DNA of 7,962 nt from an uncultured Paracoccaceae bacterium (GCA_937952085.1 CALFYQ010000342.1:1-7962); one strand, 5' to 3'. Positions 1 through 7,575 are shown, counted from the stretch's first letter. The notes: generated by a model not told the origin, from the sequence alone. Translations and numbers: made by a program.

Positions 1-69
1 GACGCGACCCAATGGAGCGGTGCGCGCCGCGCCCCTCATGCCCCTCGGCCCGTGCGACCAGGACGGGCC

Positions 70-97
70 GCGCCCTCCCTCTCCCCAGGCAGGGCGC
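70..97. repeat. Weaker inverted repeat sharing the same 10-mer
   Basis: The 10-mer gcgccctccc at 70-79 is identical to the left arm of the 171-192 palindrome. Here it pairs only over 7 bp, gcgccct (70-76) with agggcgc (91-97), around a 14-nt loop. It may be a decayed or partial copy of the downstream element, or a second half-site for the same binding protein. In such C-rich sequence chance similarity is a real possibility. Confidence 0.4.
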
Positions 98-170
98 ACT
101 CCGCCTTCGCCGCATAGCGCGGCCGCCGGAAGCATGTGGAGCCATAAACCGCTTAGCTCTGCCGTCGCGA

Positions 171-192
171 GCGCCCTCCCGAGGGAGGGCGC
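171..192. repeat. Perfect 10-bp GC-rich inverted repeat
   Basis: The arm gcgccctccc (171-180) is followed by a 2-nt spacer and its exact reverse complement gggagggcgc (183-192). As RNA this would fold into a stable stem-loop, realistically 9 bp with a 4-nt loop. No T-run follows on either strand, so a classical intrinsic terminator is not supported. It could be an operator for a dimeric regulator, a 5'-UTR hairpin, a factor-assisted terminator of an upstream gene, or a dispersed intergenic repeat. The structure is read directly from the sequence; its role is unknown. Confidence 0.7.
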
Positions 193-215
193 GGCCCTCC
201 CCGCTCCCCTCAACC

Positions 216-219
216 GGAG
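216..219 (+). promoter_or_regulatory. Ribosome binding site choosing the ATG at 228
   Basis: GGAG ends 8 nt before the ATG at 228. The same frame stays open upstream to an ATG at 12, but that extension has low-complexity Arg/Pro-rich composition and no family homology that I recognise. The 228 start gives a normal acyl-CoA dehydrogenase N-terminus, so this site decides the start. Confidence 0.6.
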
Positions 220-227
220 CGCCGCCC

Positions 228-1376
<1,149 letters not shown>

Positions 1377-1391
1377 ACAGGGAGACGGGAC

Positions 1392-1841
1392 ATGACGGAA
1401 CTCGAAGGCGGCGTGACGAAGAACGGCGAGGGCTTCGACGGGGTGGAGTGGAACATCCTCGGCCAGCGCTATTTCCCGAAAGCGATCTGCGATGCGAGCT
1501 TCGCCTTCGAGGCGAACAGCGAGCCCGGGCAGTTCGTCCCGGTCCACATCCACCCGACGCAGGACGAGTTCATCCTCGTCCAGGAGGGCCAGCTCGAACT
1601 GAAGCTCGACGGCGCGTGGACCACCGCGAAGGCCGGCGATCTCGTGCGGATGCCCCGCGGCGTCCCGCACGGCTATTTCAACAAGTCGGACAAGCCGGTC
1701 CGCGCGCTCTTCTGGGTCTCCCCCGCCGGCAAGCTGAAGGACCTCTTCGAGACGCTGCACGAGATGACCGACGTGCCGGCCGTCATCGAGGCCTCGGCCC
1801 GGCATGACGTCGACTTCCTGCCCCCGGAGGCCAACGAATGA
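1392..1841 (+). CDS. Small single-domain cupin protein, possible metal-dependent dioxygenase or isomerase
   Basis: This 149-residue protein has both classical cupin motifs. Motif 1 has His52, His54, Glu59 and Gly66 (H-I-H-x4-E-x6-G). Motif 2 is G82-x5-P-R-G-x2-H93-x3-N97. His52, His54, Glu59 and His93 form a complete 3-His/1-Glu metal site, so a metalloprotein is expected. The barrel covers about residues 40-120, and a 30-residue tail follows. Cupins of this size include small dioxygenases and isomerases as well as proteins with no known activity. It does not closely match the 3-hydroxyanthranilate dioxygenase pattern I know, so I do not assign that reaction. AGGGAG at 1379-1384 lies 7 nt before the ATG. 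The stop overlaps the ligase start by 4 bp (ATGA), suggesting translational coupling and a role in the same pathway. It may act on an aryl-CoA-derived intermediate. Confidence 0.88.
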   Translation: MTELEGGVTKNGEGFDGVEWNILGQRYFPKAICDASFAFEANSEPGQFVPVHIHPTQDEFILVQEGQLELKLDGAWTTAKAGDLVRMPRGVPHGYFNKSDKPVRALFWVSPAGKLKDLFETLHEMTDVPAVIEASARHDVDFLPPEANE

Positions 1842-3457
1842 CGCTAGGGCCGACGGCGCATATCGACAGCTTCGCGCGGGACAACCTGCCGCCCGAGGAT
1901 CTCTGGCCCGAGATCCGGCTCGAAGGTTTCGACTACCCGCCCTATCTCAATGTCGGCGTCGAGCTGACCGACCGGATGGTGGAGCGCGGCTTCGGAGACC
2001 ATACCGCGCTCATCGGCAACGGCCGCCGCCGCACCTACAAGGAACTGGCGGACTGGACCAACCGCCTCGCCCACGCGCTCTCGGAGGATCTCGGCGTCCG
2101 GCCGGGGGACCGGGTGCTGATCCGCTCGGCCAACAACCCGGCCATGGTCGCCTGCTGGCTCGCCGCGACGAAGGCCGGCGCCGTCGTCGTCAACACCATG
2201 CCGCTTCTCCGCGCCCGCGAGCTTGGCCAGATCGTCGAGAAGGCGAAGGTGAAGTTCGCCCTCTGCGACACCCGCCTGATGGACGAGATGGTGGCGACGG
2301 CGAAGGAGAACCCGATCCTCGAAAAGGTCATCGGCTTCGACGGCACCGCCAACCATGACGCGGAACTGGATCGCCTCGCGCTGACCAAGGCGGTCCGCTA
2401 CGAGGCGGTCCGCACCGGGCGGGACGACGTGGCGCTTCTCGGCTTCACCTCCGGCACCACGGGCGCGCCGAAGGCGACGATGCATTTCCACCGCGACATC
2501 CTCATCATCGCCGACGGCTACGCCAAGGAAGTGCTGAAGGTGACGCCGGAGGATGTCTTCGTCGGCTCCCCGCCGCTCGCCTTCACCTTCGGCCTCGGCG
2601 GGCTCGCGGTCTTCCCGCTCCGCTTCGGCGCGGCGGCGACGCTCCTCGAGAACGCCTCGCCGCCCAACATGATCGAGATCATCGAGACCTATAAGGCGAC
2701 GGTCTGCTTCACCGCGCCCACCGCCTACCGGGTGATGCTGCGGGCGATGGACGAGGGCGCGGACCTATCCTCCCTCCGCGCCGCCGTCTCGGCCGGCGAG
2801 ACGCTGCCCGCCCCGGTCTACGAGGAATGGCTGGCCAAGACCGGCAAGCCCATGCTCGACGGCATCGGCGCGACGGAGATGCTCCACATCTTCATCTCCA
2901 ACCGCTTCGACGACCACCGCCCCGCCTGCACCGGCAAGCCCGTCGCCGGCTACGTCGCCAAGATTGTCGACGAGGACGGCAACGACCTGCCGGACGGAAC
3001 CGTCGGCCGCCTCGCCGTGAAGGGCCCGACCGGCTGCCGCTACCTCGCCGACGAGCGGCAGACGAAATACGTGCAGAACGGCTGGAACATCACCGGCGAC
3101 AGCTTCAGCCGCGACGCGGAGGGCCGCTTCCACTTCGCCGCCCGCAACGACGACATGATCATCTCCTCCGGCTACAACATCGCCGGGCCGGAGGTGGAGG
3201 CCGCGCTTCTCGCCCATGAGGCGGTGGCCGAATGCGGCGTCGTCGGCGCGCCCGACGAGGAGCGCGGCATGATCGTCGAGGCGCATGTCGTCCTCGCCGC
3301 GGGCTGGCGTCCCGAGCCGGCCACCGTCAAGCTGTTGCAGGAGCACGTGAAGGCGACGATCGCGCCCTACAAGTATCCGCGCCGCGTCGTCTTCATCGAA
3401 GCCCTGCCCAAGACCGAGACCGGCAAGATCCAGCGGTTCCGGCTCCGGCAATCCTGA
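1838..3457 (+). CDS. AMP-forming aryl-CoA ligase (benzoate/2-aminobenzoate-CoA ligase family)
   Basis: This 539-residue ANL-superfamily enzyme activates a carboxylic acid with ATP and transfers it to CoA, trapping the imported acid in the cytoplasm. Motifs appear in order: the phosphate-binding loop TSGTTGAPK (204-212), a substrate-pocket region around PPLAFTFGLGGL (245-256), the adenine-binding segment GIGATE (342-347), the ribose-binding Asp421 in WNITGD, the hinge RNDDMIISSGYNI (436-448), YKYPR (511-515) and the catalytic C-terminal Lys530 in PKTETGK. The N-terminus (AHIDSFARDNLPPEDLWPE) resembles 2-aminobenzoate-CoA ligases (AbmG type) as I recall them, ahead of generic acyl-CoA synthetases. 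Strict specificity for 2-aminobenzoate, benzoate, a hydroxybenzoate or cyclohexanecarboxylate cannot be read from sequence alone. GGAGG at 1826-1830, inside the end of the cupin gene, is a strong ribosome site 7 nt before the ATG. Confidence 0.92.
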   Translation: MTLGPTAHIDSFARDNLPPEDLWPEIRLEGFDYPPYLNVGVELTDRMVERGFGDHTALIGNGRRRTYKELADWTNRLAHALSEDLGVRPGDRVLIRSANNPAMVACWLAATKAGAVVVNTMPLLRARELGQIVEKAKVKFALCDTRLMDEMVATAKENPILEKVIGFDGTANHDAELDRLALTKAVRYEAVRTGRDDVALLGFTSGTTGAPKATMHFHRDILIIADGYAKEVLKVTPEDVFVGSPPLAFTFGLGGLAVFPLRFGAAATLLENASPPNMIEIIETYKATVCFTAPTAYRVMLRAMDEGADLSSLRAAVSAGETLPAPVYEEWLAKTGKPMLDGIGATEMLHIFISNRFDDHRPACTGKPVAGYVAKIVDEDGNDLPDGTVGRLAVKGPTGCRYLADERQTKYVQNGWNITGDSFSRDAEGRFHFAARNDDMIISSGYNIAGPEVEAALLAHEAVAECGVVGAPDEERGMIVEAHVVLAAGWRPEPATVKLLQEHVKATIAPYKYPRRVVFIEALPKTETGKIQRFRLRQS

Positions 3458-3462
3458 GGAGG
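3457..3462 (+). promoter_or_regulatory. Strong AGGAGG ribosome binding site overlapping the ligase stop
   Basis: AGGAGG begins on the last base of the ligase TGA and ends 4 nt before the ATG at 3467. It is the best Shine-Dalgarno match in the window. It implies that the very small RAM protein is translated efficiently and that ribosomes finishing the ligase can re-initiate here. Confidence 0.65.
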
Positions 3463-3466
3463 CGCC

Positions 3467-3703
3467 ATGACCTGCGTGTTCGTCCAGCTCCGCTGCCACC
3501 CCGGCAAGACCTACGAGGTCGCCGAGGCGATCTACGACCGGGAGATCGTCTCCGAGCTCTACTCGACCTCGGGCGACTATGACCTCCTCATGAAGCTCTA
3601 CATCCCCGAGGGGGACGATGTGGGCCGCTTCATCAACGAGAAGCTGCTGACCATTCCCGGCATCTCTCGCTCGCTCACCACGCTGACCTTCAAGGCGTTC
3701 TGA
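3467..3703 (+). CDS. Stand-alone Lrp/AsnC ligand-binding (RAM) domain protein
   Basis: This 78-residue protein corresponds to the C-terminal effector domain of Lrp/AsnC regulators with no DNA-binding helix-turn-helix. The beta-alpha-beta-beta-alpha-beta order is visible: strand about 2-10 (TCVFVQLRC), helix about 14-31, the signature STSGDYDLLMKLYI (33-46) spanning the Gly-Asp-Tyr-Asp turn and the next strand, helix about 50-60, and the final strand in SRSLTTLTF (67-75). RAM domains form dimers that assemble into higher oligomers and bind amino acids or other small molecules between subunits. The gene sits 9 bp after the ligase and 26 bp before the binding-protein gene, so it is almost certainly co-transcribed. 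It might sense the imported acid or its CoA ester, modulate a separate full-length Lrp-type regulator, or allosterically affect an enzyme or the importer. None of these is shown. With no upstream helix-turn-helix in frame, it is not a broken regulator. Confidence 0.85.
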   Translation: MTCVFVQLRCHPGKTYEVAEAIYDREIVSELYSTSGDYDLLMKLYIPEGDDVGRFINEKLLTIPGISRSLTTLTFKAF

Positions 3704-3729
3704 CGCCGACCATAACAGGGAGACCAAGC

Positions 3730-4872
3730 ATGAAACTTCGGACCCAGCTCTGCGCCGCGCTCTCCGCGCTCGCGCTCTCGGCGGCGATGGCGGAGGCCGC
3801 GCCGCTCAAGATCGGCATGATCACCACGCTCTCGGGCGGCGGCGCCGGCCTCGGCGTCGACTCGCGCGACGGCTTCATGCTGGCGATCAAGCAGGCCGCC
3901 AATCCGGACGTCTCGGTCATCATCGAGGACGACACGCAGAAGCCCGACATCGCCGTCCAGATCGCCGACAAGATGATCCAGTCGGACGGGGTGGACGTGC
4001 TCACCGGCATCGTCTGGTCCAACCTCGCGATGGCGGTGGTGCCGAACGCGGTGCGCCAGGGCAAGTTCTACGTCTCGACCAACGCCGGCCCCTCGGCGCT
4101 CGCCGGCAAGGGCTGCCACGAGAACTACTTCAACGCCGCCTACCAGAACGACAACCTGCACGAGGGCGCCGGCGCCTACGCCAAGTCCGCCGGCTACAAG
4201 AAGACCTTCATCCTCGCGCCGAACTACCCGGCCGGGAAGGACTCCCTCACCGGCTTCAAGCGCTACTATGGCGGCGATCTCGCCGGCGAGGTCTACACCC
4301 AGCTCGGCCAGACCGACTACGCGGCGGAAATCGCCCAGATCCGCGCCTCCGGGGCCGACTCGGTCTTCTTCTTCCTCCCCGGCGGCATGGGCATCGCCTT
4401 CCTCAAGCAGTGGTCGCAGTCCGGCGTCGACCTCCCGCTCATGGGCCCGGCCTTCTCCTTCGACCAGACGATCCTCGGGGCGGTCGGCGACGCCGCGCTC
4501 GGCGTCAAGAACACCTCCGAATGGTCGAAGGACATCGACAACCCCGCCAACAAGGCCTTCGTCGAGAGCTTCCAGGCCGAATACGGCCGCCTGCCCTCGC
4601 TCTATGCGGCGCAGAGCTTCGACGCGGCGCAGCTCATCCTCTCCGCGGCGGCGAAGGCCGACGTGAAGGACGCCGCCGCCTTCCGCGAGGCGCTCCGCGC
4701 GGCTGATTTCCCCTCGGTCCGGGGCGACTTCCGGTTCGACAAGAACCAGCACCCGATCCAGGACATCTATGTCCGCGAGGTGGTGAAGGAGGGCGACGTG
4801 CTGACGAACAAGATCGTCGGCGTCGCGATCGAGGATCGCTCCTCCGCCTATGTCGACGAATGCCAGATGTGA
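3730..4872 (+). CDS. Periplasmic substrate-binding protein of a HAAT-type ABC importer
   Basis: This 380-residue protein belongs to the Leu/Ile/Val-binding-like family (type I periplasmic binding protein fold). An N-terminal Sec signal peptide is clear: MKLR, a hydrophobic stretch about 7-20, and a likely signal peptidase I site after Ala23 (A-E-A before APLKIG). There is no lipobox. The mature domain opens with the family pattern KIGMITTLSGGGAGLG (27-42), and the two lobes follow in the normal order to about residue 368. The mature protein has just two cysteines, Cys129 and Cys378, the second in the last three residues. They could form a disulfide in the periplasm. AGGGAG at 3717-3722 gives good spacing to the ATG. 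The neighbouring aryl-CoA ligase suggests an aromatic or related carboxylate ligand in place of branched-chain amino acids, which is inference from context. A strong hairpin follows the gene. Confidence 0.92.
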   Translation: MKLRTQLCAALSALALSAAMAEAAPLKIGMITTLSGGGAGLGVDSRDGFMLAIKQAANPDVSVIIEDDTQKPDIAVQIADKMIQSDGVDVLTGIVWSNLAMAVVPNAVRQGKFYVSTNAGPSALAGKGCHENYFNAAYQNDNLHEGAGAYAKSAGYKKTFILAPNYPAGKDSLTGFKRYYGGDLAGEVYTQLGQTDYAAEIAQIRASGADSVFFFLPGGMGIAFLKQWSQSGVDLPLMGPAFSFDQTILGAVGDAALGVKNTSEWSKDIDNPANKAFVESFQAEYGRLPSLYAAQSFDAAQLILSAAAKADVKDAAAFREALRAADFPSVRGDFRFDKNQHPIQDIYVREVVKEGDVLTNKIVGVAIEDRSSAYVDECQM

Positions 4873-4887
4873 TCTGAAGGCCAAGGC

Positions 4888-4921
4888 CGCGCCGTTCCGG
4901 GCCCCGGCCCGGGGCGGCGCG
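4888..4921 (+). other. Very GC-rich stem-loop between binding-protein and permease genes
   Basis: Bases 4888-4902 pair with 4907-4921 over 15 bp, around a 4-nt loop (4903-4906). Two of the pairs are G-U wobbles, T4895 and T4896 opposite G4913 and G4914. No T-run follows, and the operon continues 14 nt later, so it is not a simple terminator. Hairpins after binding-protein genes in ABC operons are known to protect the upstream mRNA from 3' exonucleases and so raise binding-protein levels over permease levels, as in malE-malF. The position here fits that role, but the function is inferred. Confidence 0.72.
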
Positions 4922-4935
4922 CCGAACCCCGCGCG

Positions 4936-5856
4936 ATGTCCCTGATCCTCTTCATCGAGCAGATCCTCAACGGTCTGCAATTCGGCGTCATGCTCTTCCT
5001 CATGGCGGCGGGCCTCACCCTCGTCTTCGGGGTGATGGGGCTGATCAACCTCGCGCACGGCTCGCTCTACATGGTCGGCGCCTTCGCCTGCGCCGCCGTG
5101 GCGGCGGCGACCGGCTCGTTCTGGCTCGGCCTCGTCGCCAGCCTCGCCGCCGCGGCCGCCGCCGGCGTGGTGGTGGAGGTGACGGTGATCCGCCGGCTCT
5201 ACCGGCGCGACCATCTCGATCAGGTGCTGGCGACCTTTGCGCTCATCCTCGTCTTTTCCGAAGGGGTGCGCTGGCTCTTCGGCTCCTTCCCGCTCTATCT
5301 CGATCCGCCCGCCATGCTTTCCGGCGCGGTGGAGCTTCCGGGCGGCATCCTCTACCCGGCCTATCGGCTCGCCATCATCGTCGCCGGGCTGATCGTGGCG
5401 GCCCTCCTCTTCCTCCTGATCGGGCGCACCCGGCTCGGCGTCCGCATCCGCGCCGGCGAGAGCGACCGGGAGATGATCGCCGCGCTCGGCGTCGACATCG
5501 ACCGGCTCTACACCATGGTGTTCGCCCTCGGCGCCGCGCTCGCCGGCTTCGCCGGGGCGATGGTCGGGGCGATCCAGTCGGTGCAGGTCGGCATGGGTGA
5601 GCCGGTGCTGATCCTCGCCTTCGTCGTCATCGTCATCGGCGGGGTGGGCTCGATCAAGGGCGCGCTCCTCGGCGCCCTCCTCGTCGGGCTGACCGACACG
5701 CTCGGCCGCTTCCTCCTCCCCCTCGCCTTCGAGGCGGTGACGGACCCGGCCTCGGCCAAGGCGATGGGCGCCGCCCTCGCCTCGATGGCGATCTACGTGC
5801 TCATGGCGGCGGTGCTGGTCTTCCGCCCGACCGGCCTTTTCGGAGCCCGGGCATGA
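4936..5856 (+). CDS. livH: HAAT-type ABC importer permease, LivH family
   Basis: This 306-residue inner-membrane protein is one of two permease subunits forming the import channel. Typical family marks are the N-terminal segment EQILNGLQFGVMLFLMAAGL (8-27), GLINLAHGSLYMVGA (35-49), the cytoplasmic ATPase-contact region around GESDREMIAALGVDIDRLY (174-192), and VIVIGGVGSIKGALLGALLVG (231-251). Hydrophobic stretches suggest about eight membrane segments, roughly at 12-34, 44-60, 62-82, 95-115, 144-163, 190-212, 223-255 (perhaps two) and 276-296. The start at 4936 matches the usual family N-terminus. No Shine-Dalgarno sequence precedes it: the ccgaaccccgcgcg before the ATG is unsuitable. Initiation may therefore be weak or depend on the upstream hairpin context. 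The stop overlaps the next permease start by 4 bp. Confidence 0.93.
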   Translation: MSLILFIEQILNGLQFGVMLFLMAAGLTLVFGVMGLINLAHGSLYMVGAFACAAVAAATGSFWLGLVASLAAAAAAGVVVEVTVIRRLYRRDHLDQVLATFALILVFSEGVRWLFGSFPLYLDPPAMLSGAVELPGGILYPAYRLAIIVAGLIVAALLFLLIGRTRLGVRIRAGESDREMIAALGVDIDRLYTMVFALGAALAGFAGAMVGAIQSVQVGMGEPVLILAFVVIVIGGVGSIKGALLGALLVGLTDTLGRFLLPLAFEAVTDPASAKAMGAALASMAIYVLMAAVLVFRPTGLFGARA

Positions 5857-6833
5857 GCCGGGAGGGATGGATCAACCTCGCGGTGCTGGCGCTTCTCGCC
5901 GGCGTGCCGCTCGCGGCGCATGCGGCGGGGGAGCCCTTCCTCGTAACCCTCGCGACCAAGGTGGCGATCCTCGGCCTCGCCGGGGTCGGGCTCAACCTCG
6001 CGCTCGGGCTCGGCGGCCTCGTCTCCTTCGGCCACGCCGCCTTCTTCGGGCTCGGCGGCTACGCCACCGGCGTCCTCGCCAGCCATGCGCTGAACTATGA
6101 GCCGCTGATGACGGAGCCCTTCGCCCTCGAAGGCACCACCCAGATGCTCATCATCTGGCCCGTCGCGATCGTCCTCTCCGGCCTCGCGGCGCTCGCCATC
6201 GGCGCGCTCTCGCTGCGGACCAGCGGCATCTTCTTCATCATGATCACGCTCGCCTTCGCGCAGATGATCTACTACTTCGCCATCTCCTGGCCGGCCTATG
6301 GCGGGGAGGACGGGCTCTCGATCTATGTCCGCTCCGAGTTTCCGGGGCTCGACACGCTCTCGCCGCTGCCCTTCTTCGGCCTCGTCTTCGCGCTTCTCCT
6401 CCTCGCGCTCGGCCTCTCGCACATTCTGTCGCGCTCCCGCTTCGGCCTCGCGCTGCAGGCGGCGCGGCAGAACGAGGCGCGGGTGCGCGCCGTCGGCATC
6501 GGCCCCTACCGCGTGCGCCTCGTCGCCTTCGTGATCTCCGGGATGATCACCGGCCTCGCCGGCGCGCTCTTCGCCGATCTCAACCGTTTCGTGAGCCCGG
6601 CGATGCTGGACTGGCACACATCGGGCCAGCTAATCGTCCTCGTCATCCTCGGCGGGGTCGGCCGGCTTTTCGGGCCGGTGGCGGGCGCCGGGCTCTATAT
6701 CCTGCTCGAGCACAATCTCGGCCACTTCACCGAGTTCTGGCAGCTTCCCTTCGGCCTTCTCCTCCTCGCCGTCGTCCTCTTCGCGCCGGGCGGGCTGATC
6801 GGCGTCCTCGCCGGGAGGAAGCGGCATGGCTGA
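5853..6833 (+). CDS. livM: HAAT-type ABC importer permease, LivM family
   Basis: This 326-residue inner-membrane protein is the second permease subunit. The family motif GLVSFGHAAFFGLGGY is at 55-70. The ATPase-coupling segment runs from QAARQNEARVRAVGIG (202-217) into a hydrophobic helix (223-241). LGGVGRLFGPVAGAG (266-280) corresponds to the conserved late membrane region. Hydrophobic stretches lie at about 8-24, 33-54, 60-80, 98-121, 124-146, 172-192, 223-243, 258-285 and 299-320. GGAG at 5842-5845 lies 7 nt before the ATG, and the start overlaps the livH stop as ATGA. This implies coupled, roughly equal production of the two permeases, as a heterodimeric channel needs. It ends with a basic tail (GRKRHG) typical of a cytoplasmic C-terminus. 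It is a little shorter than many LivM proteins, with no sign of truncation. Confidence 0.93.
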   Translation: MSREGWINLAVLALLAGVPLAAHAAGEPFLVTLATKVAILGLAGVGLNLALGLGGLVSFGHAAFFGLGGYATGVLASHALNYEPLMTEPFALEGTTQMLIIWPVAIVLSGLAALAIGALSLRTSGIFFIMITLAFAQMIYYFAISWPAYGGEDGLSIYVRSEFPGLDTLSPLPFFGLVFALLLLALGLSHILSRSRFGLALQAARQNEARVRAVGIGPYRVRLVAFVISGMITGLAGALFADLNRFVSPAMLDWHTSGQLIVLVILGGVGRLFGPVAGAGLYILLEHNLGHFTEFWQLPFGLLLLAVVLFAPGGLIGVLAGRKRHG

Positions 6834-7575
6834 GCCCGCCCTCGCCGTTTCGGGCCTGCGCAAGGCCTTCGGCGCCCTCGTCGCCACAGACGGGGTGACG
6901 CTGGATCTCCGCCCCGGAGAGATCCACGCCCTGATCGGCCCGAACGGCGCGGGCAAGTCCACGCTCATCAAGCAGATGACCGGGGAGCTGAAGCAGGACG
7001 CCGGCGAAATCCGCCTCCGCGGCGCGGAAATCACCTTTCTCTCGCCCGAGGCCCGCTCCCGCCGCGGCCTCGCGAGGAGCTTCCAGGTCTCCTCCCTCGC
7101 TTCCGAGTTCACCGCGCTTCAGAACGTCGTCCTCGCCGTCGCCGGCGCGCGGGGGGAGGCGTTCGGCTTCCTCCGCCCAGCGCTGAAGGACCGCGCGCTG
7201 GTCGAGCCGGCCCGCGCCGCCCTCGCCCGCGTCGGCCTCGACGGCCGCGCCGGGATTCGCGCCGCCGATCTCAGCCACGGCGAGCGGCGGAGCCTCGAAG
7301 TCGCCTGCGCGCTGGCGCTCCAGCCCGTCGCCTTCCTCCTCGACGAGCCGATGGCCGGCATGGGCCACGAAGGCTCGCTCCGCCTCACCGGACTTCTCGA
7401 CGGCCTCCGCGCCGAGGCGCCGATCCTCCTCGTCGAGCACGACATGGACGCCGTCTTCGCCCTCGCGGACCGGATCTCCGTCCTCGTCTACGGCAAGGTC
7501 ATCGCCACCGGCTCCGCCGACGAGATCCGCCGCGATCCCGAGGTCCGCGCCGCCTATCTCGGAGACGAGGAATGA
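6826..7575 (+). CDS. livG: HAAT-type ABC importer ATPase, LivG family
   Basis: This 249-residue cytoplasmic ATPase powers import with its LivF-type partner. It has Walker A GPNGAGKST (38-46), Q-loop Gln87 in RSFQVSS, ABC signature LSHGE (149-153), Walker B AFLLDEP (169-175) with catalytic Glu174, and H-loop His205 in LLVEHDMD. LSHGE replaces the textbook LSGGQ, which is common in LivG and urea-type ATPases and is not a defect. The C-terminus (RAAYLGDEE) is the usual LivG ending. GGAGG at 6814-6818 is 7 nt from the ATG. The start overlaps the end of livM by 8 bp, and the stop overlaps the next ATPase by 4 bp. Confidence 0.94.
   Translation: MAEPALAVSGLRKAFGALVATDGVTLDLRPGEIHALIGPNGAGKSTLIKQMTGELKQDAGEIRLRGAEITFLSPEARSRRGLARSFQVSSLASEFTALQNVVLAVAGARGEAFGFLRPALKDRALVEPARAALARVGLDGRAGIRAADLSHGERRSLEVACALALQPVAFLLDEPMAGMGHEGSLRLTGLLDGLRAEAPILLVEHDMDAVFALADRISVLVYGKVIATGSADEIRRDPEVRAAYLGDEE

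Larger units (their letters stand above)
1..227. other. Non-coding leader upstream of the operon
   Basis: I find no convincing gene here. Open frames exist on both strands, but their compositions (long runs of Arg, Pro, Ala and Gly) look like GC-driven noise. The region holds a perfect 10-bp inverted repeat at 171-192 and a related weaker one at 70-97. The only relatively AT-rich patch is about 142-158 (ccataaaccgcttagct), which could contribute to a promoter, but I cannot assign credible -35 and -10 boxes. The operon promoter may lie here or upstream of the window. Confidence 0.55.

Noticed and set aside
1..135. Possible start of a divergent minus-strand gene (ATG complement at 133-135 or 37-39), such as a regulator
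   Set aside because: The frame stays open to the edge, but the few dozen residues are Gly/Arg/Pro-rich with no helix-turn-helix or other recognisable feature. Flanking sequence would be needed.
171..192. Intrinsic transcription terminator
   Set aside because: The hairpin is good, but no T-run follows on either strand, so I list it only as an inverted repeat.
12..227. In-frame N-terminal extension of the acyl-CoA dehydrogenase from an ATG at 12
   Set aside because: The extra 72 residues are Arg/Pro/Ala-rich with no family character, and they run through the palindrome at 171-192. The ATG at 228 has a ribosome site and gives a normal family N-terminus.
3467..3703. Truncated Lrp/AsnC regulator that lost its DNA-binding domain (pseudogene)
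   Set aside because: It has its own strong ribosome site and start codon right after the ligase stop, a complete domain, and no helix-turn-helix remnant upstream.
3704..3729. Internal promoter before the binding-protein gene (cataac as a -10-like box)
   Set aside because: The gap is 26 bp, the match is poor, and no credible -35 box sits at the right distance.
4888..4921. Intrinsic terminator ending the operon after the binding-protein gene
   Set aside because: No T-run follows and the permease and ATPase genes needed by the binding protein continue directly downstream.
3598..5214. Another long minus-strand open frame across the RAM, binding-protein and livH genes
   Set aside because: It runs through three well-supported genes and an intergenic hairpin, has repetitive acidic/Arg-rich composition and no recognisable domain.
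7270..7284. Degenerate ABC signature (LSHGE in place of LSGGQ) as a sign of an inactive ATPase
   Set aside because: This variant is common in active LivG/UrtD-type ATPases, and all other catalytic motifs are intact.
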